A DNA stretch of 64,000 bases, from the NCBI RefSeq assembly GCF_945957265.1, contig NZ_CAMFKO010000004.1:1-64000 (forward strand), given 5' to 3'. Shown piece after piece: positions 9,282 through 21,879 of the stretch (positions are counted from its first letter, which is position 1; each line of letters begins with the position of its first letter). A program made the position numbers and the translations under genes. The DNA is from an uncultured Dechloromonas sp. GTDB lineage: Bacteria > Pseudomonadota > Gammaproteobacteria > Burkholderiales > Rhodocyclaceae. Under the pieces are notes generated by a model. It saw only the letters and a list, made by a program, of their open reading frames with translations, searched no databases and had not been told where the DNA came from.

Positions 9282-12203
9282 ATGCCATTTGAATTGTTGG
9301 CGGCGGTTTTCCGCCCGTGCAACCGAACCGTACAGTCCGAGACCATGGATATCCCTTTCCTCTCCGCGACCCGCCTTTACGAACTCGTCTGGCGCGATGC
9401 TGCCGGGCCAGACATGCCGGTCGAAGCCTGGTGGGGCAGGGAAGCGCTATCGTCCGGTTTCGAACTCTGCATCGACCTGCTATCCACCGACGCGCACCTC
9501 GAACTCAAGCGTCTGCTCGGCCGTGCCGTCACCCTCAATACCCGTCTCTCCGACGGCAGCCAGGCCGCACGCAGCGGCCTTGTTCGCGCGGCACGGAAAC
9601 TCGGTTCGGATGGTGGCTTCGCCCGCTACCGCCTCACCGTCGTCCCCTGGATCTGGCTACTCGGCCGCGGCCGGCACAACCGGGTATTTCAAGACAAGAC
9701 CGTCATCCAGATCGTCGAAACGGTCTTCGCCGACTACGCCGACATTGCCGCCTGGCAATGGACCGACGACGTCGCCCCCTTCCTCGCCGACACCCGTCCG
9801 CGCAGCTACTGCGTGCAATACGGCGAAAGCGACTACGCCTTCGTCTCCCGCCTGCTCGCCGAAGAAGGCCTCGGCTGGTGCATCGAAGAAGACCCCGACG
9901 CCCCGGCCGGCCACCGCCTGCGCCTCTTCGCCGACAACCTGCGCTTCCCCGAAGATAGCCTTTCCCAGTCAGCCAATGGCGGCCGCGGCCTGCGCTACCA
10001 CCGCGCCGATTCGCAGGAAGAGCAGGACGCCATCGTCGCCTTCGGCCAACACCGGCGCCTCACCAGCAACCAGATCACGGCGATCAGCTACGACTACAAA
10101 GCCAAGAAGAGCGTCGCACTCAGCATCCCCGGCGCCTCGCCAGCGGGCGGCCAGCATGCCCCGCAACTCGAAAGCTACGACGACCCCGGCCTCTACGCCT
10201 GGGCCAACGCCGCCGAAGCCGAACGCTACGGCCGGCTCGCCATGGAAGCCCGCGAAGCCCGACAAAGCGCCTGGCTCGCCCGGAGCACCGTGCGCAGCCT
10301 GCGTCCCGGCACCTGGTTCGAGCTTATCGGCCTGCCGCTCGACCTGGCGAAACCCAAAGCCGAACAGGCCTTCACGGCCACCGACATCACCCACCTCGGC
10401 ATCAACAACCTCAACGGCGACACCATCGCCGCCATCGCCCAGCGCCTGGGCGAAGGCAAGCTGACCCGCGACGGCGAAGGGCTCGATACCGGCGACTCCC
10501 TCACCCCGCTCAGCGCCCCGACCGACCTCCCCACCGACCTCCTCAAACTCGCCGTCGAACGCGGCTATGGCAATACCTTCGAGGCTCACACCCACAACAC
10601 CCCGTGGCGCCCCCAACTCGAAGACAGGACAGGCGCCCGTCTCAATCCCCGACCCACCGCCTCCGGCCCGATGAGCGCCCTCGTCGTCGGCCCCGACGGC
10701 CAGACCGCCCCCAACGGCCCCGACGAACTCTGGTGCGACGCCCTCGGCCGCGTCAAGATCCGCTTCCACTGGCAACAAGCCGAGACGCCAGATGATAAAG
10801 ACAGCTGCTGGGTCCGCGTCATCAACCGCCAAGCCGGCCCGGGCATGGGCTGGCAATGGCTTCCCCGCATCGGGCAGGAAGTCCTCGTCGACTTCCTCGG
10901 CGGCGACATCGACCGCCCCGTCATCCTCGGCGCCCTCTACAACGGGCAAGGCGAGGGCGGTGTCACCGCCACACCCGGCGGTCAGGGCCAACAATCGGAA
11001 AGCGATCCGCTCTTCCAACCTGCCACCGACCACCGCCCCAGCGGCCAAGGCAACACCGCCGGCGGCCACAGCCCCGCCTGGCACGGCGCCGCTACCGACA
11101 ACCACCGCCAGCCCGCCGCCCTCAGCGGCTTCAAGAGCAAGGAATTCGGCGGCCAGGGCCACACCCAGCTCCTCCTTGACGACACCGACCGGCAACAACG
11201 GCTGCAACTCAAGACCACCCAGCACGGCAGCGAACTCAACCTCGGCCACCTCATCCACCAGGCCGACAACTACCGCGGCAGCTTCCGCGGCGCCGGCATC
11301 GAACTGCGCACCGACGCCTGGGGGGCGCTACGTGCCGGACAAGGCCTGGTCATCAGCACCTGGCCCATCACCCCCGCCCAACCCGCCGGCGACATGGCGC
11401 CCGCCATGGCGCTCCTCAAACAAGCCGACACGCTCGCCAAAACACTCAACCAGGCCGCTGCCACCCACCGCACCGTCCAACTCGCCGCCAGTATCGGCAC
11501 CCACGGGCAAAATCAATCCACGGCCGATGAACAAGCCACCCCCTTGAACGCCCTGCACAAAATCGCCAGCGGCATGGTCGACCCCAAGGACCAGGACACC
11601 GCCAAAGGCGACGCCCAACAAAAGAACGCCCAAACCGCCAACAAACTTCCGCACCTCACCGACCCGGCGATCATCCAAGCCGGCAAGGCCGGCATCACCA
11701 CCGTCGCCGGGCAGAACCTGCAATTCGCCAACGGCGAAACGCTCACCCTCGAAAGCGGCGAAGACACCAACCTCGCCATCGCCGGCCAAGCCAGAATCCA
11801 CGCCGGCCAAGCCATCGGACTACTGGCCGGGGCGATCGCGGCAGGCGATGGCAACACCGGCATCAAGCTCATCGCCGCCCAGGACGACATCGACCTGCAG
11901 GCGCAAAGCGATGAAATGAAGTTCCTGGCCAAGAAGGACGTCAAACTCGTCTCGGCTACCCAACACATTGATTTCGCGGCGGCGAAGAAGATTCACCTCG
12001 CCATCGAAGGTGGGGCGAGCATCACCATCGACGGCGGGATCACCGTGCAGTGCCCGGGGGTGATTACGGTGCATGCGAGCAAGAAGAGTTTTAGTGGGCC
12101 GGCGAGGGAAAACGCGAAACTGCCGACCTTTCCCGGAAATGTTTGCGTATCGTGCCTGCTTGCTGCAGCCAAGAGTGGGGCACCTTTCTCACCCAAGGCT
12201 TAG
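9282..12203 (+). CDS. vgrG: T6SS tip protein VgrG (TssI) with DUF2345 region; ATG at 9345 is an alternative start
   Basis: PHHTQGADQ-type phage GpD-like N-terminal region, DELWCDALGRVKIRFHWQ, GMGWQWLPRIGQEVLVDFLGGDIDRPVILGALYNGQ; C-terminal DUF2345-like and CVSCLLAAAKSGAPF tail. Confidence 0.95.
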   Translation: MPFELLAAVFRPCNRTVQSETMDIPFLSATRLYELVWRDAAGPDMPVEAWWGREALSSGFELCIDLLSTDAHLELKRLLGRAVTLNTRLSDGSQAARSGLVRAARKLGSDGGFARYRLTVVPWIWLLGRGRHNRVFQDKTVIQIVETVFADYADIAAWQWTDDVAPFLADTRPRSYCVQYGESDYAFVSRLLAEEGLGWCIEEDPDAPAGHRLRLFADNLRFPEDSLSQSANGGRGLRYHRADSQEEQDAIVAFGQHRRLTSNQITAISYDYKAKKSVALSIPGASPAGGQHAPQLESYDDPGLYAWANAAEAERYGRLAMEAREARQSAWLARSTVRSLRPGTWFELIGLPLDLAKPKAEQAFTATDITHLGINNLNGDTIAAIAQRLGEGKLTRDGEGLDTGDSLTPLSAPTDLPTDLLKLAVERGYGNTFEAHTHNTPWRPQLEDRTGARLNPRPTASGPMSALVVGPDGQTAPNGPDELWCDALGRVKIRFHWQQAETPDDKDSCWVRVINRQAGPGMGWQWLPRIGQEVLVDFLGGDIDRPVILGALYNGQGEGGVTATPGGQGQQSESDPLFQPATDHRPSGQGNTAGGHSPAWHGAATDNHRQPAALSGFKSKEFGGQGHTQLLLDDTDRQQRLQLKTTQHGSELNLGHLIHQADNYRGSFRGAGIELRTDAWGALRAGQGLVISTWPITPAQPAGDMAPAMALLKQADTLAKTLNQAAATHRTVQLAASIGTHGQNQSTADEQATPLNALHKIASGMVDPKDQDTAKGDAQQKNAQTANKLPHLTDPAIIQAGKAGITTVAGQNLQFANGETLTLESGEDTNLAIAGQARIHAGQAIGLLAGAIAAGDGNTGIKLIAAQDDIDLQAQSDEMKFLAKKDVKLVSATQHIDFAAAKKIHLAIEGGASITIDGGITVQCPGVITVHASKKSFSGPARENAKLPTFPGNVCVSCLLAAAKSGAPFSPKA

Positions 12204-12205
12204 CA

Positions 12206-13063
12206 ATGGCTTCATTCTGGTTCGATTTGCCGAGTCCACCTATCCTGCCTGTTGCAGGCACAAGCCATTATTACGCAATGATCGATGGTGCTCAGGTCGA
12301 GCGCTTCAGCCAAAGGATCAACGCAAGTGGCACTGCCATATCGGGGCGGGTGGCGCTATTTGGCGAACCGATTGCGCCTGATCGATTTGATGCAACTCCG
12401 CACATTTTTGAGATCAGAGACCCCGCTGATTATGCGGTGATCATCCGTCAGCTTTCGCGTGCAGAGACAGGTCACGGTGCTTTGAGCCTTCTGGTATCTC
12501 CCTTGGAGTTGCCGGAAATGGCTACCCGCCTGACGCGCCGAATGGATGTAAAACTTCAAGATGATGTCGATTGCGTCAATCGCTTCTTTGACGCTCGGAT
12601 TACGCCGCACTTGCACGCCTGCCTGAGCGACGAGCAGCGCCCTCCGTTTTTTTCCGTTGCCGAGCAATGGCTGGTGGTTGGACATGACTACGAATGGCTG
12701 TCATTGCCCAGCCATTGCGCAGATGAAGATCTTTTTTCAGGGCCGTTGACCCTCAACGCCAAGCAGGAGGCCTACCTCATTGACCACTGTTACCCTTACG
12801 CGTTGATGGAACATTTCGAACGGACCGATCCTGAATTACTCGACAACGTCGAGCCGAAGCGGCATTACAAGTTCTTCCAGAAAGCGATTGAAGCCGCGGA
12901 ACGTTACAACATCGAGGGGGCAAGCGATATTACGCTGTTCTGCACCATGAGCCTCACGCGTGGCGCGGGGTTTCATAAAGAAGCGCCATGGGCCGAGAAA
13001 CTGGAAGCAGTTCAGGCCGGCACAGCTACGCTTCAACAAATCTTGAAATCAATCCACGACTAG
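12206..13063 (+). CDS. DUF4123 T6SS effector adaptor/chaperone-like protein
   Basis: HYYAMIDGAQ...FFDARITPHLHACLSDEQRPPFFSVAEQWLVVGHDYEW; starts 2 nt after vgrG stop. Confidence 0.75.
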   Translation: MASFWFDLPSPPILPVAGTSHYYAMIDGAQVERFSQRINASGTAISGRVALFGEPIAPDRFDATPHIFEIRDPADYAVIIRQLSRAETGHGALSLLVSPLELPEMATRLTRRMDVKLQDDVDCVNRFFDARITPHLHACLSDEQRPPFFSVAEQWLVVGHDYEWLSLPSHCADEDLFSGPLTLNAKQEAYLIDHCYPYALMEHFERTDPELLDNVEPKRHYKFFQKAIEAAERYNIEGASDITLFCTMSLTRGAGFHKEAPWAEKLEAVQAGTATLQQILKSIHD

Positions 13064-13072
13064 CTGTTGAAA

Positions 13073-13567
13073 ATGAAAGAATGTGAGTCAGAAATGATGA
13101 CAAGGATCGATCCCATGAAACGCACGCTGCTGAAATTGTTCGGGTTGGCTGCCTTGGGCGGATGTGCTTCGGCCAGAGGCGAAGGGAGATCTGTCAGCGC
13201 AGTTGTTATTAACTACACGGATCGCTATATCGCGGATGTTTCCGTAAATGGCAGATGGGCAGGTGCTGCAAATGCCTATGGTGGAGAAGGAAATCGGGTA
13301 GAAGGCTTTTTGGCCCCACGAGAAACCGATAAAAAAGTTGTACTGAAGGTTAAGTGGACTGTTGGCTCTTACTACTCTGTTGAGAGCAATTCTTATACGC
13401 GTTCTCCTATCCAGGCGCGTTTCGCGGATGTTGAGTTGCCAATGCCATATCCGCCAGAGTCCACCTACCTAATCCTTCATTTTTTTCCGGATGGACACGT
13501 GGAAGCTGAATTATCAGCTGACCGTCCTGCTCGCAAAATACCAAAGCCTGCCGGCTATCACCGCTAA
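13073..13567 (+). CDS. DUF3304-like lipoprotein, candidate immunity protein to the adjacent lipase
   Basis: Lipobox GLAALGGC; VVINYTDRYIADVSVNGRWAGAANAYGGEG...; between adaptor and DUF2235 effector. Confidence 0.7.
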   Translation: MKECESEMMTRIDPMKRTLLKLFGLAALGGCASARGEGRSVSAVVINYTDRYIADVSVNGRWAGAANAYGGEGNRVEGFLAPRETDKKVVLKVKWTVGSYYSVESNSYTRSPIQARFADVELPMPYPPESTYLILHFFPDGHVEAELSADRPARKIPKPAGYHR

Positions 13568-13582
13568 ACGGGAAACTGTCAA

Positions 13583-15232
13583 ATGAGCGTAAAAGATCCA
13601 ACCTACGTTCCCAACCAAACTGACCCCGAAGCGGGGCAGATCGAGCCAGTGTCTGGCGCTGGAAATGCCCGCACTGCACGTCGTGCGCCGGGGCAAAGAG
13701 CCTTGACGGCCAAGGAAAGAGAACAACGGCAGATTGCCCTTGGAGCAACTGTGCCGTCGAAAAAAGAGGCGATGTGCCAGTGCACCAAGGTAATTCACTA
13801 TTCCGTCTTTTTTGATGGGACCGGTAACAATCGCGATGTAGAGATGGCTAAGGGCATCGAAAAAAGAGCTTTGTCCAACATTGCAAAACTTTGGGATGCT
13901 CACAAGGAAGAGGCTGATGTTGTTCGCAGATACATCCCCGGTGTCGGCACCTCCTACCCAGACATCGGCGACCCCGGCACCTCAGCCGGTATGGCCTATG
14001 GCAAAGATGCAGACAAGCGCATCAAGAAAGCGCTCGAACTGCTCGACGAAGAAATTGCTAAGGTACCTGCCCAACAAAAGGTCAGGTTGATCAACGTCAC
14101 TGTCTTCGGATTTTCACGCGGGGCTGCCGAGGCGCGGGCCTTTGTCCGCGATCTGGCCGCCAAATGCCAGGAGAAGGATGGTGCCTGGCTATACAAGGAA
14201 CTGCCGTTGCGCGTGGCGTTCGCCGGCCTGTTCGACACGGTATGTTCGGCGTATGGCAACTATGGCAGCGCGGCATTGAGTTTAAACGGCGGTCACAACA
14301 ACTGGGCGGAAGACATGAAGCTGCCGGCCATGGTCGAGCAAACCGTGCACATGATCGCCGCGCACGAGGCGCGGCGGCGCTTTCCGCTTGACTCGACACG
14401 CATTGATGCCGATTACCCGGAAAACACGGTCGAAATCTGGTACCCCGGCGTACACTCGGATGTGGGTGGTGGCTATGCACCGCAAGAGCAGGGCAGGGAA
14501 AACACTATTTCCCGCTTTGCCCTGAATCACATGTACGACGTGGCTTTCGCGGCGGGGGTCTTGTTTGAAAAGATGAAGGCACTACCGCCCGAAGTCCAAG
14601 ACGAATTCAACAAGGACGATGCCAAGCTGCGCGAAGCATTCAACGCTTATCTCGACGCTGTTCCCAAGAAAACGGGGGCGATGGAGGAGGTGCTGGCTTC
14701 CCACATGCAGGTCATGCACCGCTGGCTGAAAGAGCGAGTTGCCGGTCAAGGCGAGTCGGCATCCAAGACCCGCCTGATGCAGATGCGTGACGAGGCCAGG
14801 AAAAAAGCCAAGACGGCGCGCCAGCAACAGGCGTCCATGTTGACAGCGAGTCAGCATACCTACGGAGGCGAGATGGCTCCTTGGTCAGCGGAACAAGAGG
14901 CGCAATTCGAGAGAGCCGCCAAAGAGCGCGAAGCTGCGGACAAGGAATACGACGAAGCAGACGATGCCCTGGGAGACCTGAAGCAAGAAGAGCGCAAGTA
15001 TCTCTGGGATGTTCAGGACATCTATTTCCGGGAAAGCCAAGGTCAAAAGCTGTCGCTACGCGAACGAACGATCAAGGATGCATGGGAAGACACATCGCCC
15101 CTCCCCGATCCGGTGAAGCGCTTCTTTGATTTGTTTTCCCACGATTCGATAGCGCATTTCAACTTTGATACCAGCCGCTTGTCTGACTGGCGGACAGTCT
15201 ACTTCGGCGCTAGCAAGTTCAAGCCGAACTGA
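13583..15232 (+). CDS. DUF2235 / Tle1-type phospholipase, T6SS effector
   Basis: YSVFFDGTGNNRD, nucleophile motif VFGFSRGAAEARAF (GxSxG), EIWYPGVHSDVGGGY; linked to vgrG and DUF4123. Confidence 0.85.
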   Translation: MSVKDPTYVPNQTDPEAGQIEPVSGAGNARTARRAPGQRALTAKEREQRQIALGATVPSKKEAMCQCTKVIHYSVFFDGTGNNRDVEMAKGIEKRALSNIAKLWDAHKEEADVVRRYIPGVGTSYPDIGDPGTSAGMAYGKDADKRIKKALELLDEEIAKVPAQQKVRLINVTVFGFSRGAAEARAFVRDLAAKCQEKDGAWLYKELPLRVAFAGLFDTVCSAYGNYGSAALSLNGGHNNWAEDMKLPAMVEQTVHMIAAHEARRRFPLDSTRIDADYPENTVEIWYPGVHSDVGGGYAPQEQGRENTISRFALNHMYDVAFAAGVLFEKMKALPPEVQDEFNKDDAKLREAFNAYLDAVPKKTGAMEEVLASHMQVMHRWLKERVAGQGESASKTRLMQMRDEARKKAKTARQQQASMLTASQHTYGGEMAPWSAEQEAQFERAAKEREAADKEYDEADDALGDLKQEERKYLWDVQDIYFRESQGQKLSLRERTIKDAWEDTSPLPDPVKRFFDLFSHDSIAHFNFDTSRLSDWRTVYFGASKFKPN

Positions 15233-15289
15233 GCGGTCATTCAGATGTGTTGAGAGGGACTCCGGATTAAGGCCCGGATTTCGGGAAAA

Positions 15290-16129
15290 CTACTCAAATA
15301 GATTCAGCAGTGAGTCGAGACCGCCGAAATTAATCGCGACATCCGCCTTGGCGCGGGTGGCCGGCTTGGCGTGGAAGGCGACCGAGAGGCCGGATTGGGC
15401 CATCATCATCAGGTCGTTGGCGCCATCGCCGCAGGCGATGACCTGTTCTTTCCGGAGGCCGAGTTCGTCGGTCAGGCGGGCGATGTGATGGGCCTTGGCG
15501 GCGGCGTCGACGATGTCGCCGACGACCTTGCCGGTCAGCTTGCCGCCGGAAATTTCCAGTTCGTTGGAGGTGGCGAAGTCGAAGCCGAGTTCGATGCGCA
15601 GGCGTTCGGTGAAGTAGGTGAAGCCGCCGGACAGGATGGCGGTGCGCAGGCCGGCGTTCTGGCAGGCCTCGAGCAGTTCGCGGGCGCCATGGGAGAGGAG
15701 CAGGCGTTCGCCGAAAACACGGGCGAGGACGCGGGCGTCGAGCCCGGCGAGCAGGGCCAGGCGGCGGCGCAGGCTTTCGCGGTAGTCGATCTCGCCGCGC
15801 ATGGCGGCTTCCGTCACTTCGGAAACCTCGGCTTTCTTGCCGGCGAAATCGGCGAGTTCGTCGATGCATTCGATGGTGATCAGCGTCGAATCCATGTCGA
15901 AGCAGATCAGGCCGAAGTCGGAAAGCTTCTTGCCGGGCTGGGCGAAGGCCCAGTCGAGCTTTTCGGCCTCGATGAGCGGGATCAGGGCATCGAATTCAGC
16001 GGTGCGGCTGGCGCCTTGCAGGCAGACGACCTGCGGCGGGCGCGGTTCGACGGCCGAGGCGCCGGTGGCGGAGACGATGCGTTCGAGCAGGAAGGTGGGC
16101 AGGGCGCCGCCCTGGATGATCAGGTTCAT
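15290..16129 (-). CDS. serB: Phosphoserine phosphatase
   Basis: HAD motif CFDMDSTLITIECIDELAD, ILSGGFTYFTERL, GDGANDLMMM. Confidence 0.95.
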   Translation of the reverse strand: MNLIIQGGALPTFLLERIVSATGASAVEPRPPQVVCLQGASRTAEFDALIPLIEAEKLDWAFAQPGKKLSDFGLICFDMDSTLITIECIDELADFAGKKAEVSEVTEAAMRGEIDYRESLRRRLALLAGLDARVLARVFGERLLLSHGARELLEACQNAGLRTAILSGGFTYFTERLRIELGFDFATSNELEISGGKLTGKVVGDIVDAAAKAHHIARLTDELGLRKEQVIACGDGANDLMMMAQSGLSVAFHAKPATRAKADVAINFGGLDSLLNLFE

Positions 16130-16136
16130 GCGAATG

Positions 16137-16436
16137 TCAGTGGTCGAGTCGTTGCTGCATGGCCGCCTTGCGTTCGGCGGTATAGGCCCACCAGGGGCGG
16201 GCTTCGCCGCCGGCCATGAAGCGGGTGATCGAAATGAAAGTGTCGAGAACGCAGGGGTCTTGCCGTTGCCCGGTGGCCAGGCCCAGTTCCTGGTACAGCA
16301 CGTAGGGGTCGCGCCCCTTCAGCTGTTCCGGCTTGTCGATGCCGAGCAGCCGCAAGTCCTCGGCCATGGCCCGGCCGATGTTCGGCAAGTCGGTCAAGGC
16401 CTTGACGCGCTCGCGGACGACCTTGGCCGGGTTCAT
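16137..16436 (-). CDS. Helix-hairpin-helix (Cdd1/pathogenicity-locus type) protein
   Basis: LTDLPNIGRAMAEDLRLLGIDKPEQLKGRDPYVLYQEL...DPCVLDTFISITRFM. Confidence 0.75.
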   Translation of the reverse strand: MNPAKVVRERVKALTDLPNIGRAMAEDLRLLGIDKPEQLKGRDPYVLYQELGLATGQRQDPCVLDTFISITRFMAGGEARPWWAYTAERKAAMQQRLDH

Positions 16437-16448
16437 GGCTGTCCCGGC

Positions 16449-17518
16449 TTAGGCCAGGCGTTCCGGCAGCACGTCGCGGAGCAGCACGGCGGCGTCGCGG
16501 ATCATCTTTTCGGTGGTCTCCCAGCCGACGCAGCCGTCGGTGACCGAGCAGCCGTACTTGAGCTGGCTCAGTTCGGCCGGAATCGGCTGATTGCCGGCTT
16601 CGATGTTCGATTCGATCATGGTGCCGACCAGCGATTTGTTGCCGAGGCGAATCTGGTTGACCACGTCGGCCATGACCAGCGGCTGCAGTTCCGGTTTCTT
16701 GGAACTGTTGGCGTGCGAGCAGTCGACGACGATGTTGGCCGGCAGCTTGGCCTTGACCATGGCCTGTTCGGCGATGGAGACCGAGACGGTGTCGTAGTTG
16801 GGGCGGCCGTCGCCGCCGCGCAGCACGACATGGCCGTAGGCGTTGCCCTTGGTGCGGACGATGGCGACCTTGCCGGTGCCGTTGATGCCGAGGAAGGAGT
16901 GCGGGCGCGACGCCGACAGGATGGCGTTGACCGCGACGCTGAGATCGCCGTTGGTGGCGTTCTTGAAACCGACCGGGGTGGACAGGCCGGAGGACATTTC
17001 GCGGTGGGTCTGCGATTCGGTGGTGCGGGCGCCGATGGCGGTCCAGGTGATCAGGTCGCCGTAGTATTGCGGCGAGATCGGGTCGAGCGCCTCGGTGCCG
17101 GTGGGCAGACCGAGCTCGTTGATCTGGAGCAGGAATTCGCGGGCCTTCTGCATGCCGATGTCGACACGGAAGCTGTCGTCCATGAACGGGTCGTTGATGT
17201 AGCCCTTCCAGCCGACGGTGGTGCGCGGTTTTTCGAAATAGACGCGCATGATGATCTGCAGCACGTCGCCGACTTCGTCGGACAAGGCCTTGAGGCGGCG
17301 GGCGTAATCCAGGCCGGCGACCGGGTCGTGGATGGAGCAGGGGCCGACCACGACGAAGATGCGCGGGTCCTTGCGCTCGAGAATCTTGCGCAGCAGGTTC
17401 CGGCCGTGGGTCACGGTGTGCGCCGCCTTTTCGGAAATCGGCAGGCGGGCGTGGATTTCCTCGGGGGTGGGCATGGCGTCGAAGGCGCCAACGTTCAGGT
17501 TCTCGGTATTCTTGGTCG

Positions 17519-17522
<4 letters not shown>
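16449..17522 (-). CDS. aroG: 3-deoxy-7-phosphoheptulonate (DAHP) synthase, AroG class I
   Basis: VVVGPCSIHDP...MRVYFEKPRTTVGWKGYINDP...GARTTESQTHREMSSGLS...VLRGGDGRPNYD...DCSHANSSKKPELQ. Confidence 0.95.
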
Positions 17523-20959
<3,437 letters not shown>

Positions 20960-21101
20960 TGCGGGGCGGATGGCGTTGCGGGGCTGGGATTATAGCCGCT
21001 TCGACAGGTCCGGCCGGATGATGTTCGGCGTTCGCGGCGATGGCTTCCATCGCGCGCCGCAGTCCGCCGGGAACCGCGCGCACGATGGTGGCGGGTGCGC
21101 C

Positions 21102-21680
21102 TCAGCGGGCCGGGGTGCTCCAGACTTCCTTGCAGGTGGCGATTTCCTCGTCGCTCATCACCGGCTTGATCTGGCAGCGAGCCTCCCAGGCCGCCTGGCG
21201 CTGCCGGCGCTCGAGCAGGGCGAGTTCGCGATTCTTGAGCGTCGCCGCGGCATCCTTGCGCTTTTGCTCTTCGTCGGCGCGGATCGCGGCCTGCTCCAGC
21301 AATTGGCGTCGCTTTTCCTCGTCGGCGGCGATTTGCGCGTTGCGGGCGGCGCTGTTTTCGGCATCCGCCTTGGCGCGGGCGGCATCGCGTTCCTGGCGAA
21401 TGCGCCGCAGGTTGGCATCGTCCTCGGCGCCGGTCGATCCGCCGGACGCGGCGTTTGCCGTTGCGTTGCCCGATTGGCCCTCGTCGGAGCGGTGGCGGGA
21501 GATCGAACTCCTGACCGCGCCGCCGACATGGCTGTCACCGGTGTGGCTGTCGCTGGCATGAGGGTGCGACCCGGATGACGCGTGAGCGTGCGACGAATGC
21601 GAGCGCCCCCTGGCCTCGGCATCGAATGGCAGAGAAACCGCAACGGCAAGGATCGCCGGCAAAATCCCCAGTTTTTTCAT
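21102..21680 (-). CDS. Secreted His/Ser-rich, coiled-coil hypothetical protein
   Basis: Signal peptide; SHSSHAHASSGSHPHASDSHTGDSHVGG; charged helical region; C-terminal Cys pair. Confidence 0.6.
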   Translation of the reverse strand: MKKLGILPAILAVAVSLPFDAEARGRSHSSHAHASSGSHPHASDSHTGDSHVGGAVRSSISRHRSDEGQSGNATANAASGGSTGAEDDANLRRIRQERDAARAKADAENSAARNAQIAADEEKRRQLLEQAAIRADEEQKRKDAAATLKNRELALLERRQRQAAWEARCQIKPVMSDEEIATCKEVWSTPAR

Positions 21681-21879
21681 GCTGCTCCCCTTGAGTCCTG
21701 CTTTTTTGAAATGCGGGGGATTTTATATGACGATGCGAAGCGCGGCAGCGGGAATATTTCACATCCGGGCCCGGCCAAGCAGCCCCGGCGGTGTGGCAAA
21801 TTCGATATGCCATGGCTTGTGCAAGTGGAATAATCTGCGTTGAAGCCTTTCGTCAAATACGTCGATCGAGGGAGGAATC

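Noticed and set aside
9969-11258. 429-aa minus-strand Gly/Val/Glu-rich ORF opposite vgrG
   Set aside because: Produced by the extreme C-ending codon bias of vgrG read in reverse; no start context or domain
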